Assembly (NCBI GenBank): GCA_946894095.1
Contig: OX335656.1
Coordinates: 5,967,001-6,031,000 of the forward strand
Direction: 5' to 3'
Source of the DNA: Incurvaria masculella
Taxonomy: Eukaryota; Arthropoda; Insecta; Lepidoptera; Incurvariidae
DNA: 64,000 nt
Shown: piece after piece, positions 47,545 to 59,341 of the stretch
Numbering within the stretch: the first letter of the stretch is position 1
Layout: each line of letters starts with the position of its first letter
Position numbers and translations under genes: made by a program
The notes under the pieces: generated by a model
Databases searched by the model: none
What the model was told of the DNA's origin: nothing
The model's input: only the letters and a program-made list of their open reading frames with translations

Positions 47545-49240
47545 CAATGGAACTTTATCAACCATGTTAAGCGCAAATCGGACCGGCAGACGCAAGCTTA
47601 AAGACGTCCATGCCTCATGCGATTCGAAAGACGACTGAACGTTTCAAAATGGAAATAGCTAGCTCGCCTTGGCTCGGGCTTCCGTTCCGAGCGTGTCGCC
47701 GCGAATGCCGAGTTACGAGAATGTAAACCCAGCATATGAATAGTGGATGACTGCAGCCTTCAAGCGATCCTGGCGGAGACACATTGCCTCATAGTTACGA
47801 CTCGGTACCCTTTCCAATATCAATCATAGCAAATAACCACCAATCTGTAGGCAAATCTGTTAGGCCATTCTCTGTTTATCCCTATGCGTACCGCTTCAAT
47901 TACGGAGTAAATTATGCGCCCGCCGACTGCTCCAATGACAAATTCTGCAAGGGATTTTTCAAACGCCAGATCGGAGGGGATGTTTCGCAACATTGCAATA
48001 TTATGCTCGGAAGGGTTGTCGACTTTCCCCCACCGCCTCCCGCGGTGCGCCCCTGGGCACGGAATACTTAATGTACCGTCGCTTCTACACTATATTGCGC
48101 CATGTCATTTTGCCAGATTCCCGTCTCGGCGCAATCTAATTTGGATTAAAAGGATTAAATTCAAATTCACAATCATGCGTTTCTCGAGCTCTCCAAAGTG
48201 GATAAGAATAATTTGTCGGTTTGTAAATTTCAAATTTCGCGGCACATAAAGGTTTTGGTAAAAGCTTTGTGTGCTGGTTTGTCTTTCTGTGCTGGCTCTT
48301 TCAGATAAGCCCCGGAAACTGAGTATGCATTTCGTAATACTTTGAATAATAAACTGAAAACAAATGACCGCATCTAAATCGAAATTCAGCTAATTGCGTT
48401 GATGTTTATGTTCTACTTATGCTCACTGAAAAATAATTGGACACACATAGGATTCGTCTCAATGCGTCTATCCTTGCAGGTCAACTGTGAAGGTGCCCTA
48501 AGGGTAAACCTCATAGATCGTATTTAAATAAAATATCAAATTTCATTATTCAGGATTCGCCATCCTTTGATCTCAAATAAACCTACGATAAAGCACTTAA
48601 CAAAAGAGGTGTGCCTTCCCAAAAACAAAAGCAATTCAACCAAAACGCCACATAATTAGTTAGGTAATATACTCTGAGGGTCCATCGGGTGCGATCCAGC
48701 GAGGAATTTGTCACACTTTATAATACTTAACATCGGCGGGTAAACGTTTCAATTTTCCAGCGTTTCATTAATCACAAATAATTGACAGGCGGAGAGGGAT
48801 GAGCGACTTATTTCCCGAACCGCCTCCCCCCCTCCACCCCTCCCGCCGCCCGCGCCCGCAGCGCCACCCCCCGAAGACTCGCTACAGGACGCGCGGGCGG
48901 TTTCATAAATTATAATAAGCACATCGCGGGCACTGTCTTAGGCGGGGTACGCGTAAAATATGAACCTTGAGGAGGTTCAAGTTTTGCGTATTTTTGTCGA
49001 GTTCTCAAAGGCCGGTATCTTGGCAGTTTGAAATTTTGGCAGCAAACGAGTCGAAGTGATTTCAATAGAGAAATAATGATATCATTATTAATGATAGCGT
49101 TCAATTATTAATTGGACGATATGAAAGGAACAAAATGGTCGTATTTTCATTGCTCAAAGCATTTTCTTGCAATACAATCTGGAGAATCGCTCTGATGTCG
49201 AACACTTACCTCCCATTGCGCGAGATGGCTGCATTAAGAA
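47545..49240. other. Intron sequence; C-rich/G-rich tract at about 48815-48900
   Basis: Frames at 47784-48071 and 47914-48249 (+) have no convincing motif. The tract CCTCCCCCCCTCCACCCCTC is described under findings. Confidence 0.45.
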
Positions 49241-49605
49241 CGGCCCGTAAGGTATGCTCCCCATACAAACGTAGTTTCCTAATCATTTGAAAACCGCTAT
49301 TCCAACTGAATTTATATTTAATATATAATATCAGGTAACAAATATCTGTGTCTGCATGCATTTGTTTTTTTTTTTTAAATCCAAACCGAATGATATGAAA
49401 GCAAAAAGAAAATCTTCATACGAATTTTGTTTTCTCTGTGGTTTGACCCAGAATACATTTACCAAAAAAAACAAAGGCATGCAGACACAGATATTTGTAG
49501 CCTAATATTAGATACCAAATATCAAGTATGTTTGAATAGTGGTTTTCAAATTATTAGTAAACTACGTTTGTATGGGAGGCGAAATTTTCTGATGCTTACG
49601 GGCCG
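49241..49605. mobile_element. 365-bp foldback MITE, 4 bp from a TTAA MITE
   Basis: The ends CGGCCCGTAA and TTACGGGCCG are exact inverses. The arms continue as CCCATACAAACGTAGTTTCC, TAATCATTTGAAAACCGCTA, ACAAATATCTGTGTCTGCAT and their complements, over about 120 bp each with small indels. Diverged sibling at 11211-11533. Confidence 0.82.
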
Positions 49606-49608
49606 ACC

Positions 49609-50165
49609 TTAAGGTGGGCTATCCCACTCAACTCCCCATACAAATGGGGACAGAAGATCACGCCCATATTTCTTGTCAAAGATCCAAAATTTTACTCAAA
49701 ATAGCTTTATTTGATAGAACTAGATGTCTGATTACCATTGATAGATGGCATTGTAAAATTGTGTTTGGTTTCTAAGTTATAAGGTCCGAAAGTTCGATTT
49801 TTTCGCGCGTTTTATACAATTACTTTGGAAGTGGATTACGCAATGATAAAGTAAGAACATCTTAAAAAGATTAGTCATCAGACATAGCTTGTTTAATTAA
49901 GATTTATAATCGATTTGGTTTTTGTTCGATTTTTGACTACAGCTGTCGTGGTTTACTTTTAGCTATAAGTCGTTTTGTAATTAAAATTTTCGTAAAACTT
50001 ACCAAATCATATACTATGCACGTTGTCTTTTTTCTGGACATGTTGCATCTTCCTCATCACGGAGCCTGTCTTTTTCTTTGAAACATAGAAGGTCCCAGAG
50101 CGCAACAGCACGGTTTTGTACCTTGCCCGCGAATGAGTTAGTCCCGCCGGGTTGGGCCACCTTAA
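49609..50165 (-). mobile_element. TTAA-flanked MITE, copy 3
   Basis: Starts TTAAGGTGGGCTATCCCACT (diverged left end) and ends CGGGTTGGGCCACCTTAA. Collinear with the other copies; it carries a GATTACCATTGATAGATGGC insertion-like duplication near 49731 and GAATGAGTTAGTCCCGCC at the right end, intermediate between the two subfamilies. Two overlapping minus-strand frames (50007-50337) are shadows of the repeat. Confidence 0.87.
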
Positions 50166-50669
50166 TAACCGTTTCAAACCGCAGTATATTTTCAATGTGT
50201 GCATAAACGATACAAAACTCAGAGTGAATGTTATCAATAAGAAACTCGAATAGCGTTTTAATGTATCGCATAAAAGCGAACACCCCCTCTCTGGTATCAC
50301 TTAGAGCCTTTTTAGGCGCGCGCGCGAGAAGGCACAAAGTTACTCACTAATGATGTAAAGTTCTCACTTTGATCGGCCATACTTATCCGGGCCCCCTTAA
50401 TATTAATAGGTGAAGATAGCGAAAGCAATTTTTGGAAGAAAATTATTTGTGTTTCCCGCTCGAGCGGGAATCGACGGCGGAGGGCCGGTAATGAGTTTGT
50501 TGGTGGGGAATTCTCCCGATGGCCATAATCTCCTCGAACGGGAGTCGGGGGTAATGCCGCCATCAGTGGAGTGATGTCGCGGCTCTTCATCTTATTTCAC
50601 TTCACCTCCGAAACAGATTGACGTCACTTTTTGCCCGGGATGAGGCATTGCAGCGGAGGGACGGTCTCT
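50166..50669. other. Intron sequence; higher-GC patch 50290-50650
   Basis: A minus-strand frame of 92 codons at 50312-50590 has no recognisable product. Confidence 0.4.
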
Positions 50670-50728
50670 TTTGAATTGTGTCTTTTCTTATTGAGCTGTA
50701 TCTTTTTTATTGAACTGTATCTTTTTTA
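50670..50728. repeat. About 19-bp tandem repeat, three units
   Basis: TTGAATTGTGTCTTTTCTT, ATTGAGCTGTATCTTTTTT, ATTGAACTGTATCTTTTTT in series. Confidence 0.8.
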
Positions 50729-50847
50729 TCTTTTCGTTTCTAACTCTTGAACACCGATTATTCGGTCTCAGTGCTCCCAGTGATTGAATAATGTCGACCT
50801 GTTTAGTTTTGTCTTGTACCTTAGCAGATTGGACCCTGTAATATTCC

Positions 50848-51384
50848 GGGAGGTCACGACATTTTTGGTCACGATAAGGTAAATGGCTGAATCTGGGTTC
50901 ACATGTTAGAGACCAACATTCTGATGCTAAATATGTCGGTCTGCCTGCGTTATCAAGATTGCTATATAAAATAGATGCTGGTATGTACCTGCTGATAAAT
51001 AAACAGATTGTGTGGAAACATTGATACCTATTAATTATACAACAATAACCAGTCGTTTTTTTTAATTAAATACTTCAATATACCTTAAGTTATAGCTGTA
51101 ACCTAAATCGCCTCGAACTAAGAAATGCAATAAAAGAATTGTTCAGTTTTTGTATTGCTAAGCAAGTATGTACTGATACTTTCATGCTTCGTCACATACA
51201 TCCATTTACGTTATCATATATATATTGTTTGTCACCATAACTACTTTTTCAATCGCCTTATCTAGGTAACGCAACCACTTGGCGCAGGCAGACTGACACA
51301 TTTAGCTTCGGAGGGTTGTTCTTTATCCTGTGAACCCAGTTTCAGCCATTTACGTTATCGTTACCATTTTTTGTCGCGACCTCC
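50848..51384. mobile_element. 537-bp element with inverted repeats of about 55 bp
   Basis: The left arm GGGAGGTCACGACATTTTTG, GTCACGATAAGGTAAATGGC, TGAATCTGGGTTCACA pairs with the right arm at 51330-51384 (GTGAACCCAGTTTCAGCCAT, TTACGTTATCGTTACCATTT, TTTGTCGCGACCTCC). No internal coding frame. A second echo of ATTTACGTTATC and GTCACCATAAC sits inside near 51205-51240. Superfamily unknown. Confidence 0.8.
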
Positions 51385-52865
51385 TAGTCTATAACTATCT
51401 AGGGTTCTCTCCGCATCTATCGCAAATGGTAAGTATTTCTTAGGAATACATTTTGTTGGTTATATCTATAATGGGCCGTGTTGATTTTATTAATCTTCTG
51501 ACTACTAGAAGTAATACGAGTATACTCTTCAATGTTAAATAATGTCCTTCTTATTACTCACTCATTAGATTACCTAATATTCATGGCCACTGCGAGCAAG
51601 CGCCTCTAAAATTAACTCGTCTAGCTGAAACCTTGATTGAAATCCCTACGCTAAGCCCTAAATCTCAAACTAAACGCGAAACGCAAACTAATGACAGCAT
51701 AATTGTCTTAGTTATTAAGATAAAGAAACGTGTGCCGGATCGTAGTTTAAACCTATTTCAACATCGTAGCTAAACCTCACGAGGCAATGATGCCACCGGA
51801 CACCCACACGCGACCTAGCTAATCTGTTCGTTAGTCGGAGAACAAACAAATGTACAGTCGACGACACGGTAAACGCCATTTTAGATGTTGAATAAACACA
51901 CCGAGCTAAGAATGGCCGTGAATGACTCGAGAAGTCGCGATACGGAAAGAGCCTAGACCGATAGCACATGTCAACTATAGCTTAGACCAGGCTTAGGTTA
52001 AGAACGATATCTAAGGACATACATTATTATTATAAATATAATCTATATTAACTTTATGAATCTACATGTTTTCATGTCAACTTTATTTTGTTTCAAGAAA
52101 TATGAAGATATATACATTATACTCGATAGACAAGCTCCGGTAAGTAAGTGTAAGTAAGTCGTAGCAAACAATAAATTCACTACTACAACAGTGTCATGTG
52201 GAGAAGAGCGATGTCAAAGTGAAGTCTCTTTCTAACCACACGCGGTTCTTAAATGCCTAAGTAGAGTATGAAGTTCGCTGTGCTACAGACTGTACATAGA
52301 GATATCTCAGTCATTAGCCAACAGTGACCGAGGATCGCATATTGGAAACCTTGGATATTGGAAGTGTGCTACGTAACATAGGTATGGTATATGTTCAATA
52401 TCGGGGACAAAACAATAGAATTGCTGACACATTTAGGCCGTCTTTATATTTTGTGCATTAAATGAAAATAAATAGTTGAAATTGAAGATCGAAGTTATAA
52501 TTAAATTAACGTTAAGCATATTTAAATCCATACAAGTTCGCAGTATCGAATTATGCTCCAGACGAATCTTCAGTGCATAAATGTACTGATTATTTTCAAA
52601 AACGGATTACATTGCTTTAAAGTCGCTATTTAGCCTCAAAACAGTAACTTTCTAACACAACGAAATCAGTATTAAAAAGTAAAAATCAAAGCCAATAATT
52701 TTAAAATACATATTGTTAATTGCTATTAACGTTGATCGGATTAAAAAAGATTTCGAACCCATGAATGGCCCTCTAAATCGGACGATATATTCCTGCATCT
52801 TGAGCCACAATTCCGCCGGTTGGAGATCTCTTTGAGTTATGATCTGACGCGTTACGCAATCCCTT
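51385..52865. other. Intron sequence; nothing recognised
   Basis: AT-rich. A GTAAGTAAGT micro-repeat at about 52141-52160. Short minus-strand frames (51715-51969, 52652-52918) without motifs; the latter runs into the MITE. Confidence 0.5.
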
Positions 52866-53415
52866 TTAAGGTGGCCCAACCCGCTCATTTCCCCATACAA
52901 AAGGGGAAAGAAGATCACGCCTATATTTCTTTTCAGAGATCCAAAATTTTGCTCAATATAGCTTTATTTGATTGAACTAGATGTCTGATGACCATTGACA
53001 TTGTAAAATTGTGTTTGGTTTCCAAGTTATAACGTCCGAAAGTTCGGATTTTTCGCGCGTTTTATACAATTACTTTGGAGGTGGATTACGCAATGATAAA
53101 GTAAGTACATCTTAAAAAGATTAGTCATCAGACATAGCTTGTTTAATCAAGATTTATAATCTATTTGGTTTTTGTTAGATTTTTGACTACAGCGGTCGTG
53201 GTTTACTTTTAGCTATAAGTCGTTTTGAAATTAAAATTTTCGTAAATCTTACCTTACTATACACTATGCACATTGTCTTTTTTGTGGGCAGGTTGCATCT
53301 TCCTCATAACGGAGCCTGCCTTATTCTTAGAAACAGAGAAGGTCCCAGAGCGCAACAGCACGGTTTTGTACCGTGCCCGCAAATGAGTTGAGGCCGCCGG
53401 GTTGGGCCACCTTAA
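52866..53415 (-). mobile_element. TTAA-flanked MITE, copy 4
   Basis: TTAA flanks and typical ends. Nearly identical to copy 2 (6049-6598) across its length, including GCAAATGAGTTGAGGCCGCC, so these two are the closest pair in the window. Confidence 0.9.
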
Positions 53416-53830
53416 GTCGGCTCGAAGCGTTTGCCCTTTTTATCCGAGGCATTGAGACGTCACGAGCGGCGATCGGCCCTACGAGCAGTGCCGGAGCGGC
53501 AAATTACCGCCGCAATCAACACCGCCTACGCCTGCGCTGTGCCTGCCTCGCGTGCGTCGCCACAGTACGAAGGCAGTAGTAATGTTTGAGAAATGTTACG
53601 GCTTTACACGCGGCGGGAAGAGACATTCTCTGACGTTTCGAGCTAATCATTCAACCTGTTGTCAAGGAGGCATCCGCCACGTTCGTACGCAGCAGACGAC
53701 ATTTTCCAAACATGTCTAACGACAGCGGTAATCTCAAAAGTATCAGTAGTAAGTATCAATTTACAGTAGGGTGCCACTTGGGCGTTTTCGGGCGCTCAGT
53801 GGGAATAACGTCTGCCTTTGCACATAACAG
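53416..53830. other. CpG-rich patch; no gene supported
   Basis: AGTGCCGGAGCGGCAAATTAC, CCTGCCTCGCGTGCGTCGCC. Short frame at 53373-53579 starts inside the MITE and is not credible as a gene. Confidence 0.4.
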
Positions 53831-54206
53831 GCCTCGGTAGCCGAGTGGCGCGAAGCCTTGCGATTCGGTAAGCTTGGTGAAGCACCTCTGAGCACGGTTG
53901 GGTTCTGGATGGGTGACCATTTTCAACCGTTGAGACTGGCCGTGGTTTGGATTCCACGTAAAACTGTAGTTCCCCTTCCTTACTTACTAGGTGGTAGGGA
54001 TAATCCCGCCCGGGTTGGTACAATCGTATTGAATGAACGATGGTCGAAGCGGCAATGAAAATTGTCCGGGTTTTCCATCCAGTTCAATGCAGCCGAGAAA
54101 TATAAGGAAGGACCTGGCATGGCACCTAGCTCCCATGTGGTGTGTTAGGTTAATGTCTGACGTACAGTTTGGTATTAGCCATCCATGTCCAGATTCATAA
54201 AAAAAT
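53831..54206 (+). repeat. SINE with mosaic tRNA/5S-rRNA head, second copy
   Basis: GCCTCGGTAGCCGAGTGGCG (tRNA A-box-like) is followed by a more diverged 5S-like part (GCACGGTTGGGTTCTGGATG, GGTGACC at about 53890-53919), then GTGGTTTGGATTCC and the shared body with AACTGTAGTTCCCC, CCGGGTTGGTACAATCG, TCGAAGCGGCAATGAAAATT, CCAGTTCAATGCAGCCG, GGTATTAGCCATCC and an A-rich end. Confidence 0.83.
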
Positions 54207-55718
54207 TACCTCACGGTTGGGTATAATAGACAACGAAACGCAGTGGTATCCAAGACATACAATAGACGACGAGTCTAAGCTTACGTAGGGTCGACTCTCT
54301 TCTAAAATTTGAGATCTGCGTAGCGAAACGCGCCAACTTCACATCGGCGATTAAGTTTGTGTAAACTGTACTTCATCATATTATTTAATAACACTGCGTG
54401 CGAAGCAGAAAAGATGCGCCACAGTTCTACTGCTTTCTGTTTAGTTCTGTGGCGTGGTCGACTAACGAAAACGAGTGCGACCTTGAAACTGGATGTTATC
54501 CGCCAAGAGACAGTCGACTTTACAAATTAGGGCCTACCATGGCGTTAGATACATTACAATCATTTAAATAGTCTATTTTGAAAAATATACATACATACTT
54601 TTTGTTTGTTGAATATTTTTATTGCATTCGTAATAATCGTTAGTAAATTATTGCGTTACACAATAACATAAACGAACTTTCTAGCATGATATTGCATTAG
54701 GTACATAATACTTTTTCATTTAAATTATTTTTGAGACCGCTCCAGGGCCATAATAAAACCAGAAGAGTTCAATAGCTCAATAAGACAGTACCAAACGCGG
54801 TTTGTGTGCAGACACGCGCCATGCGTACGTGACTGCCGCTGTGTGCAATGTGTACAAAGCACGCTCACATACAGCTGAGGTTCAGTGTCATTACACGGAG
54901 ATAACGTACCTACTATTCCTGTTACACTATGCCCCAGGCGTTTCGCTGAGACCAGCATTGGATTGAGCTCAGTTCTGTATGCATATAAGTGAAGGGACGC
55001 GGTTGGTTCGTTAGCGAAGTCGTTAAAAAATCAAGGTTCTCTCAGCAACTATCTAATGCAGTAAACGTGCAACCGTCCCTCAAGTTTCTGTCGAGATATT
55101 AAGATTTATTATTCAATAAACAATGGGAGCAACGTTGCTGAGTTCCGTAGACACGCCGCTTGTGGACAACTTGGTCTATTGGCCGGCAACTTTAGTTTTA
55201 TCTTCCTTGGATACTTTACCGAGTCCAGTTTGAACTAGTTCTTGGACCGAGGGTTTGGTTGACTGTTTCTTCGTACCATAAAGGATTCAACTGAACTTGA
55301 AGAAGGAAGCCGGAAAAAATCAGCCTACAGGAAAAGGCTGTGTTCGGAAATTAGCTCGCGCGTTGAATGAAAAGTTTTGGTCGTTGGGCAACGTTTGATT
55401 TGCTTTACGAGTTTCCGCGACTCGGAAATGAAATAGACATTCAAAGAAACCAAGCGTACCTAAATAAATCTATTTCTTTGCTCGATAGCCTTACACCTAC
55501 AAAGTTTAGGGTTTATTTAAGGCGCAAACTAGATTTAGGAAGAGGCCATAGGAAATTAGAGTCAAAGTCGCCTGGCAGAAACCTTAAAATGAGTTGACAA
55601 TACCTGTCTATTTTTCTTACCTCACTGTTGAAACTTGAAATAAAAAAAATAATGCAATTGTTAAGAACCTTAAAATGTATACTCATTAGTTACAGACACG
55701 ATGAACGCGCCTCAAGAC
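54207..55718. other. Intron sequence; nothing firmly recognised
   Basis: An ATG-initiated 76-codon plus-strand frame (55367-55597; MKSFGRWATFDLLYEFPRLG…) is basic and soluble-looking but has no known motif or splice partner. Otherwise AT-rich. Confidence 0.4.
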
Positions 55719-55948
55719 GGAATCCTATTACTAAGCCTCCGTTGTCCGTTCGTCTGTCACAGGGCTGTATCTCATAAACCGTAATAGGAAGGCAGCTGAA
55801 ATTCTCACAGAGTGTGTATTTATTTTGCCGCTAGAGCCACAAACATGTAAAATTTAAAAAAGTGATTTTCTTGGCAACGGTTTTTTTGTTAATGGTTTTT
55901 TGTTACGGAACTCTTGTGCTAGTCGGACTCGCACTTGACCGGTTTTTA
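55719..55948 (-). repeat. CCGGCCAAGTGCGAG-family repeat, lacks its 3' tail
   Basis: On the + strand: CCTATTACTAAGCCTCCGTT, CACAGGGCTGTATCTCATAA, GAAGGCAGCTGAAATTCTCA, ACGGAACTCTTGTGC, TCGGACTCGCACTTGACCGG. The tail beyond GTTCCG is missing. Confidence 0.82.
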
Positions 55949-57401
55949 TGATACACGTAAAAAATACACTTTTGAATGTTCTTCGTTTTGGATCTGGTGC
56001 TTTATGAAGTTGACCCATTGTGCTATGCCGCTAAATCCATAACCTAGAACCGGTGCTGGTCTCGGCGCCGCGAGTAGCTGGCGCCACCGCGTGGGTGTGA
56101 CGCTAAATTACTACAATAATTGTATGGACGTTGCAACACCTCACCACGACATTTATAGTCAAAATTGTGTACCTTGCGTCACGTCTTATATGTTAACCTT
56201 GACATTGGCTACGGCATCGCTCAATGCGCCGATTGACATATTTTTTGGGGGCCACTCGCCGATTTTTACTAAAAATGTTTAGTTCTTAAGGCTGTCGTGA
56301 AGTCAAAGGAAATCTAAGATTTGAACATTTTAAAAAATGCACTCTTTGTCCATTGGCCGAGGCACAATTTTACACGACCACTGCCATTCAAATAGCGAAA
56401 TCGTCTTCCAGGACCTAAAGTTTCCCTACCCCTACTTGTTGTCAGATTTTGATCCATTTTTTTCTTCACTTGAGAAATCTTCATTCTATGTCTGTATGTT
56501 TTGTTTTTTTTTTTGAAAATATCTGTATTTTTCAGCATGTGAAATCTAAAGTGAACGTAAAAAAATACAACTTTTTCCAATATTTATTAGCCAATATTTT
56601 CCAATGTAAAAAACATAGTAAAACATACAGACACAGATTTCGACATATTTAAGAATCCCAAATTTCAAAAACCTGGTAAAACATTGAGAGCATGGAGACA
56701 GAAATCGCCGGTAGTATGGGGAATCGATAGAGTAAAGACTCTCTTAACCAAACACGGGTGGACTCATGTGCAGTTCGGTCATTAAATGAATGTTAAAAAA
56801 TTGTTTGTAATTTCCGACTTCATCAGAGTTATTACACACTTTGTGCCCTTTGACAAATTGAATACGTGCTCAGCTCCCGTGAGATTTTTAATGTTCCGTC
56901 GCGTGTTTAGCGGTTTGTAAAAGTGGACCTTGCGATTTAAACTTTAGAGTTCATTTAACAAAGTTAGTCACGTAATGCAAATGTTTCCTAAAAACGGTCG
57001 AATTCAACGATCCAAAACAATCCACTTTTACCTACCGTCAAGACTAGAAAATGGATAGTTATTACATTTTATAAAATAAAGCCATTAATTACTTTTCCTA
57101 AGAACGGCAAGGTGAGTTAAGAGCACTGCATAGTGTTTCACTTTTTGAAAAAATGCACTCTCTTATGAAATGTCGATTTTTAGTTGATCGATAATACTTA
57201 TACTCTATATTTGTCACTTGCAAGCTAGGAATAAGGTTGAGCAAATTCGTCGGAACCAACACGAATGCAAAAAAAACCTCGCTTAGTAAGCCAGACTTCA
57301 CATGATGTGAAGTGAATAACATCTATACAAAGACGGTCAGTAGTAATAACACAATATCCCATCGAAAAGAACGCAGAAATTGTGACGTATATTGCTTACA
57401 A
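55949..57401. other. Intron sequence with a loose hairpin at 56483-56640
   Basis: ATTCTATGTCTGTATGTTTT and AAAACATACAGACACAGAT are near-inverse arms about 120 bp apart, possibly an old relative of the 49.2-kb MITE, which has a similar internal ATCTGTGTCTGCATG motif. No gene seen. Confidence 0.4.
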
Positions 57402-57670
57402 CCTGAGGTACCCGGCTCAGCTCGAGTCAACGTCATTCCCGACTGATGTCGGGCTGAACCTAACATTGTATGTTACATGAGTTCCCCATACAAATTTCAT
57501 CCCTCTTTTCACCCCTTTTGAGTTAAATTTTCGCCACAGAAGGTAGCCTATATCCTTTCCCAAGGTCCCAGACTCTATACAACAAATTCCATAAAAATTG
57601 GTTCAGCGGATTGGTAGGCGCGAAAACGTAACAGAGAGGGGGTTACTTTCGCATTTATAATTAGTATGGA
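57402..57670 (+). repeat. Common lepidopteran repeat, long fragment
   Basis: CCTGAGGTACCCGGCTCAGC, CCCCATACAAATTTC, TTTTCACCCCTTTTGAGTTA, GTTCAGCGGATTGGTAGGCG, and a 3' end TTTCGCATTTATAATTAGTA. Related pieces at 5969-6030 and about 44840-44970. The class is not resolved by eye. Confidence 0.65.
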
Positions 57671-58791
57671 TTGGCCTTCGCGAGTTTACTCATTGCTTTT
57701 TGAATTAAGAACTCTACAAAATAACGTGATCTATCGGGCAGTGTGACGTAAGTATTTGCGCACTTCGAATTGTATTGTAACCTTATACTGTGGGAGAAAA
57801 ACATATTTATAGGAAGTGCTGGCTTGCAGGGTGGTCTAACGCTTTCGTACTTCAGATCCTTCTTGCGTTTGTACGGCAGGTATTACCTGCCCTGGGTATC
57901 AGCGTTAGCTACGACTGCTCGCGCCGTGGCAGCTTCACAAGCGAGGTTGGGGCCAGATCGCATGGAAGTAGACACGCCCACCTGCGCGTGAGCTCGATGG
58001 TTGTTACAACCGCGCTAGATAGTAGAGCCGCGGTTTTTTCTTTCGGCATAATGGCTAATAAAACTCAAGTACGTATACCGTACAAATTGTCCGAACGTGT
58101 GCGAGTGGTCGGTGGGGGCACAAATTTATTGGTCGCAATCACGAACCGCGCTCGGGGTCCACATGTTCAGCTCGTAAATTGTGGGTGATATTACGTCATG
58201 TTTGGCTTAGGGCCTTTTCGAGGGTCGACCAATTCTCAGGTGTTCGTTTCTTTTCGACCGGATCGAGCACAAACGTTCTATGCTGACTTGACAGATGCCA
58301 CAGTCGGAGTTTTGCGTTATCGACGCGCTCGAGTCACGTTATGAAATGAGGTTGTGAAGTGAACTAAAATGTGTGAATCCGATTTGTGTTCAATCCTCTC
58401 AAATATGTTTTAGGTTAACGCCGCTGATGTTCATGACATTAGTTATATTTACTTTTTTCCGGTGCGTGATGCCGTTCTTTGCCGTCATCTTAGGCTGTCA
58501 GACTCGGTAGCATGAAGGATTGGAGTTGAAACATATCGCCCAAGTACGGCAACACTGGTAAATCATGTTTGAAATCATTACCCCTTAAAAATGTTTAACG
58601 TTCATCTTTTCGATCCCGTCCCCTATTATTTTCGATGTCACCACTTTCTTATAAAAAGCAATGTTGGCGATAACTCAAGACTCATACTAGGCAACGCAGG
58701 GATCTAATCTAAATAATACTGTATATATTTATTAGCTTGGTGAATACTTTAGAAACATCATGTGTACATTACTTCCACTGTAATGTGTCTC
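57671..58791. other. Intron sequence; moderately GC-rich 57890-58170
   Basis: Two overlapping plus-strand frames (57770-57991, 57790-58188) cover the GC-rich part; neither has a recognisable motif or good splice flanks. Confidence 0.4.
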
Positions 58792-59341
58792 TTAAGGCGG
58801 CCCAACCCGGCGGGCCTAACTCATTCGCGGGCACAGTACAAAACCGTGCTGTTGCGCTCTGGGACCTTCTCTGTTTCAAAGAATAAGACAGGCTCCGTGA
58901 TGAGGAAGATGCAACATGTCCACAAAAAAGACAATGTGCATAGTGTATGATTTGGTAAGATTTACGAAAATTTTAATTTCAAAACGACTTATAGCTAAAA
59001 GTAAACCACGACCGCTGTAGTCAAAAATCTAACAAAAATCAAATAGATCATAAATCTTGATTAAATAAGCTATGTCTGATGACTAATCTTTTTACAATGT
59101 TCTTACTTTATCATTGCGTAAACCACCTCCAAAGTTATCGTATAAAACGCGCGAAAAATTCGAACTTTCGGACCTTATAACTTAGAAACCAAACACAATT
59201 TTACAATGCCAATGGTCATCAGACATATAGTTCGATCAAATAAAGCTATTTTGAGCAAAATTTTGGATCTTCGACTAGAAATATGGGCGTGATCTTCTTT
59301 CCCCTTTTGTATGGGGAGATGCGCGGGTTGGGCCACCTTAA
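58792..59341 (+). mobile_element. TTAA-flanked MITE, copy 5
   Basis: TTAAGGCGGCCCAACCCGGC at the left (one difference from copy 1) and CGCGGGTTGGGCCACCTTAA at the right. Closest to copy 1 in sequence and orientation. The 62-codon frame crossing its left edge is a shadow. Confidence 0.9.

Noticed and set aside
50007..50337. Two overlapping minus-strand frames of about 100 codons
   Set aside because: Both run into TTAA MITE copy 3. The same peptide fragments arise from the other MITE copies, so they are repeat shadows.
57790..58188. 132-codon plus-strand frame
   Set aside because: No motif or convincing splice flanks; overlaps a second frame of similar quality in a GC-rich patch.
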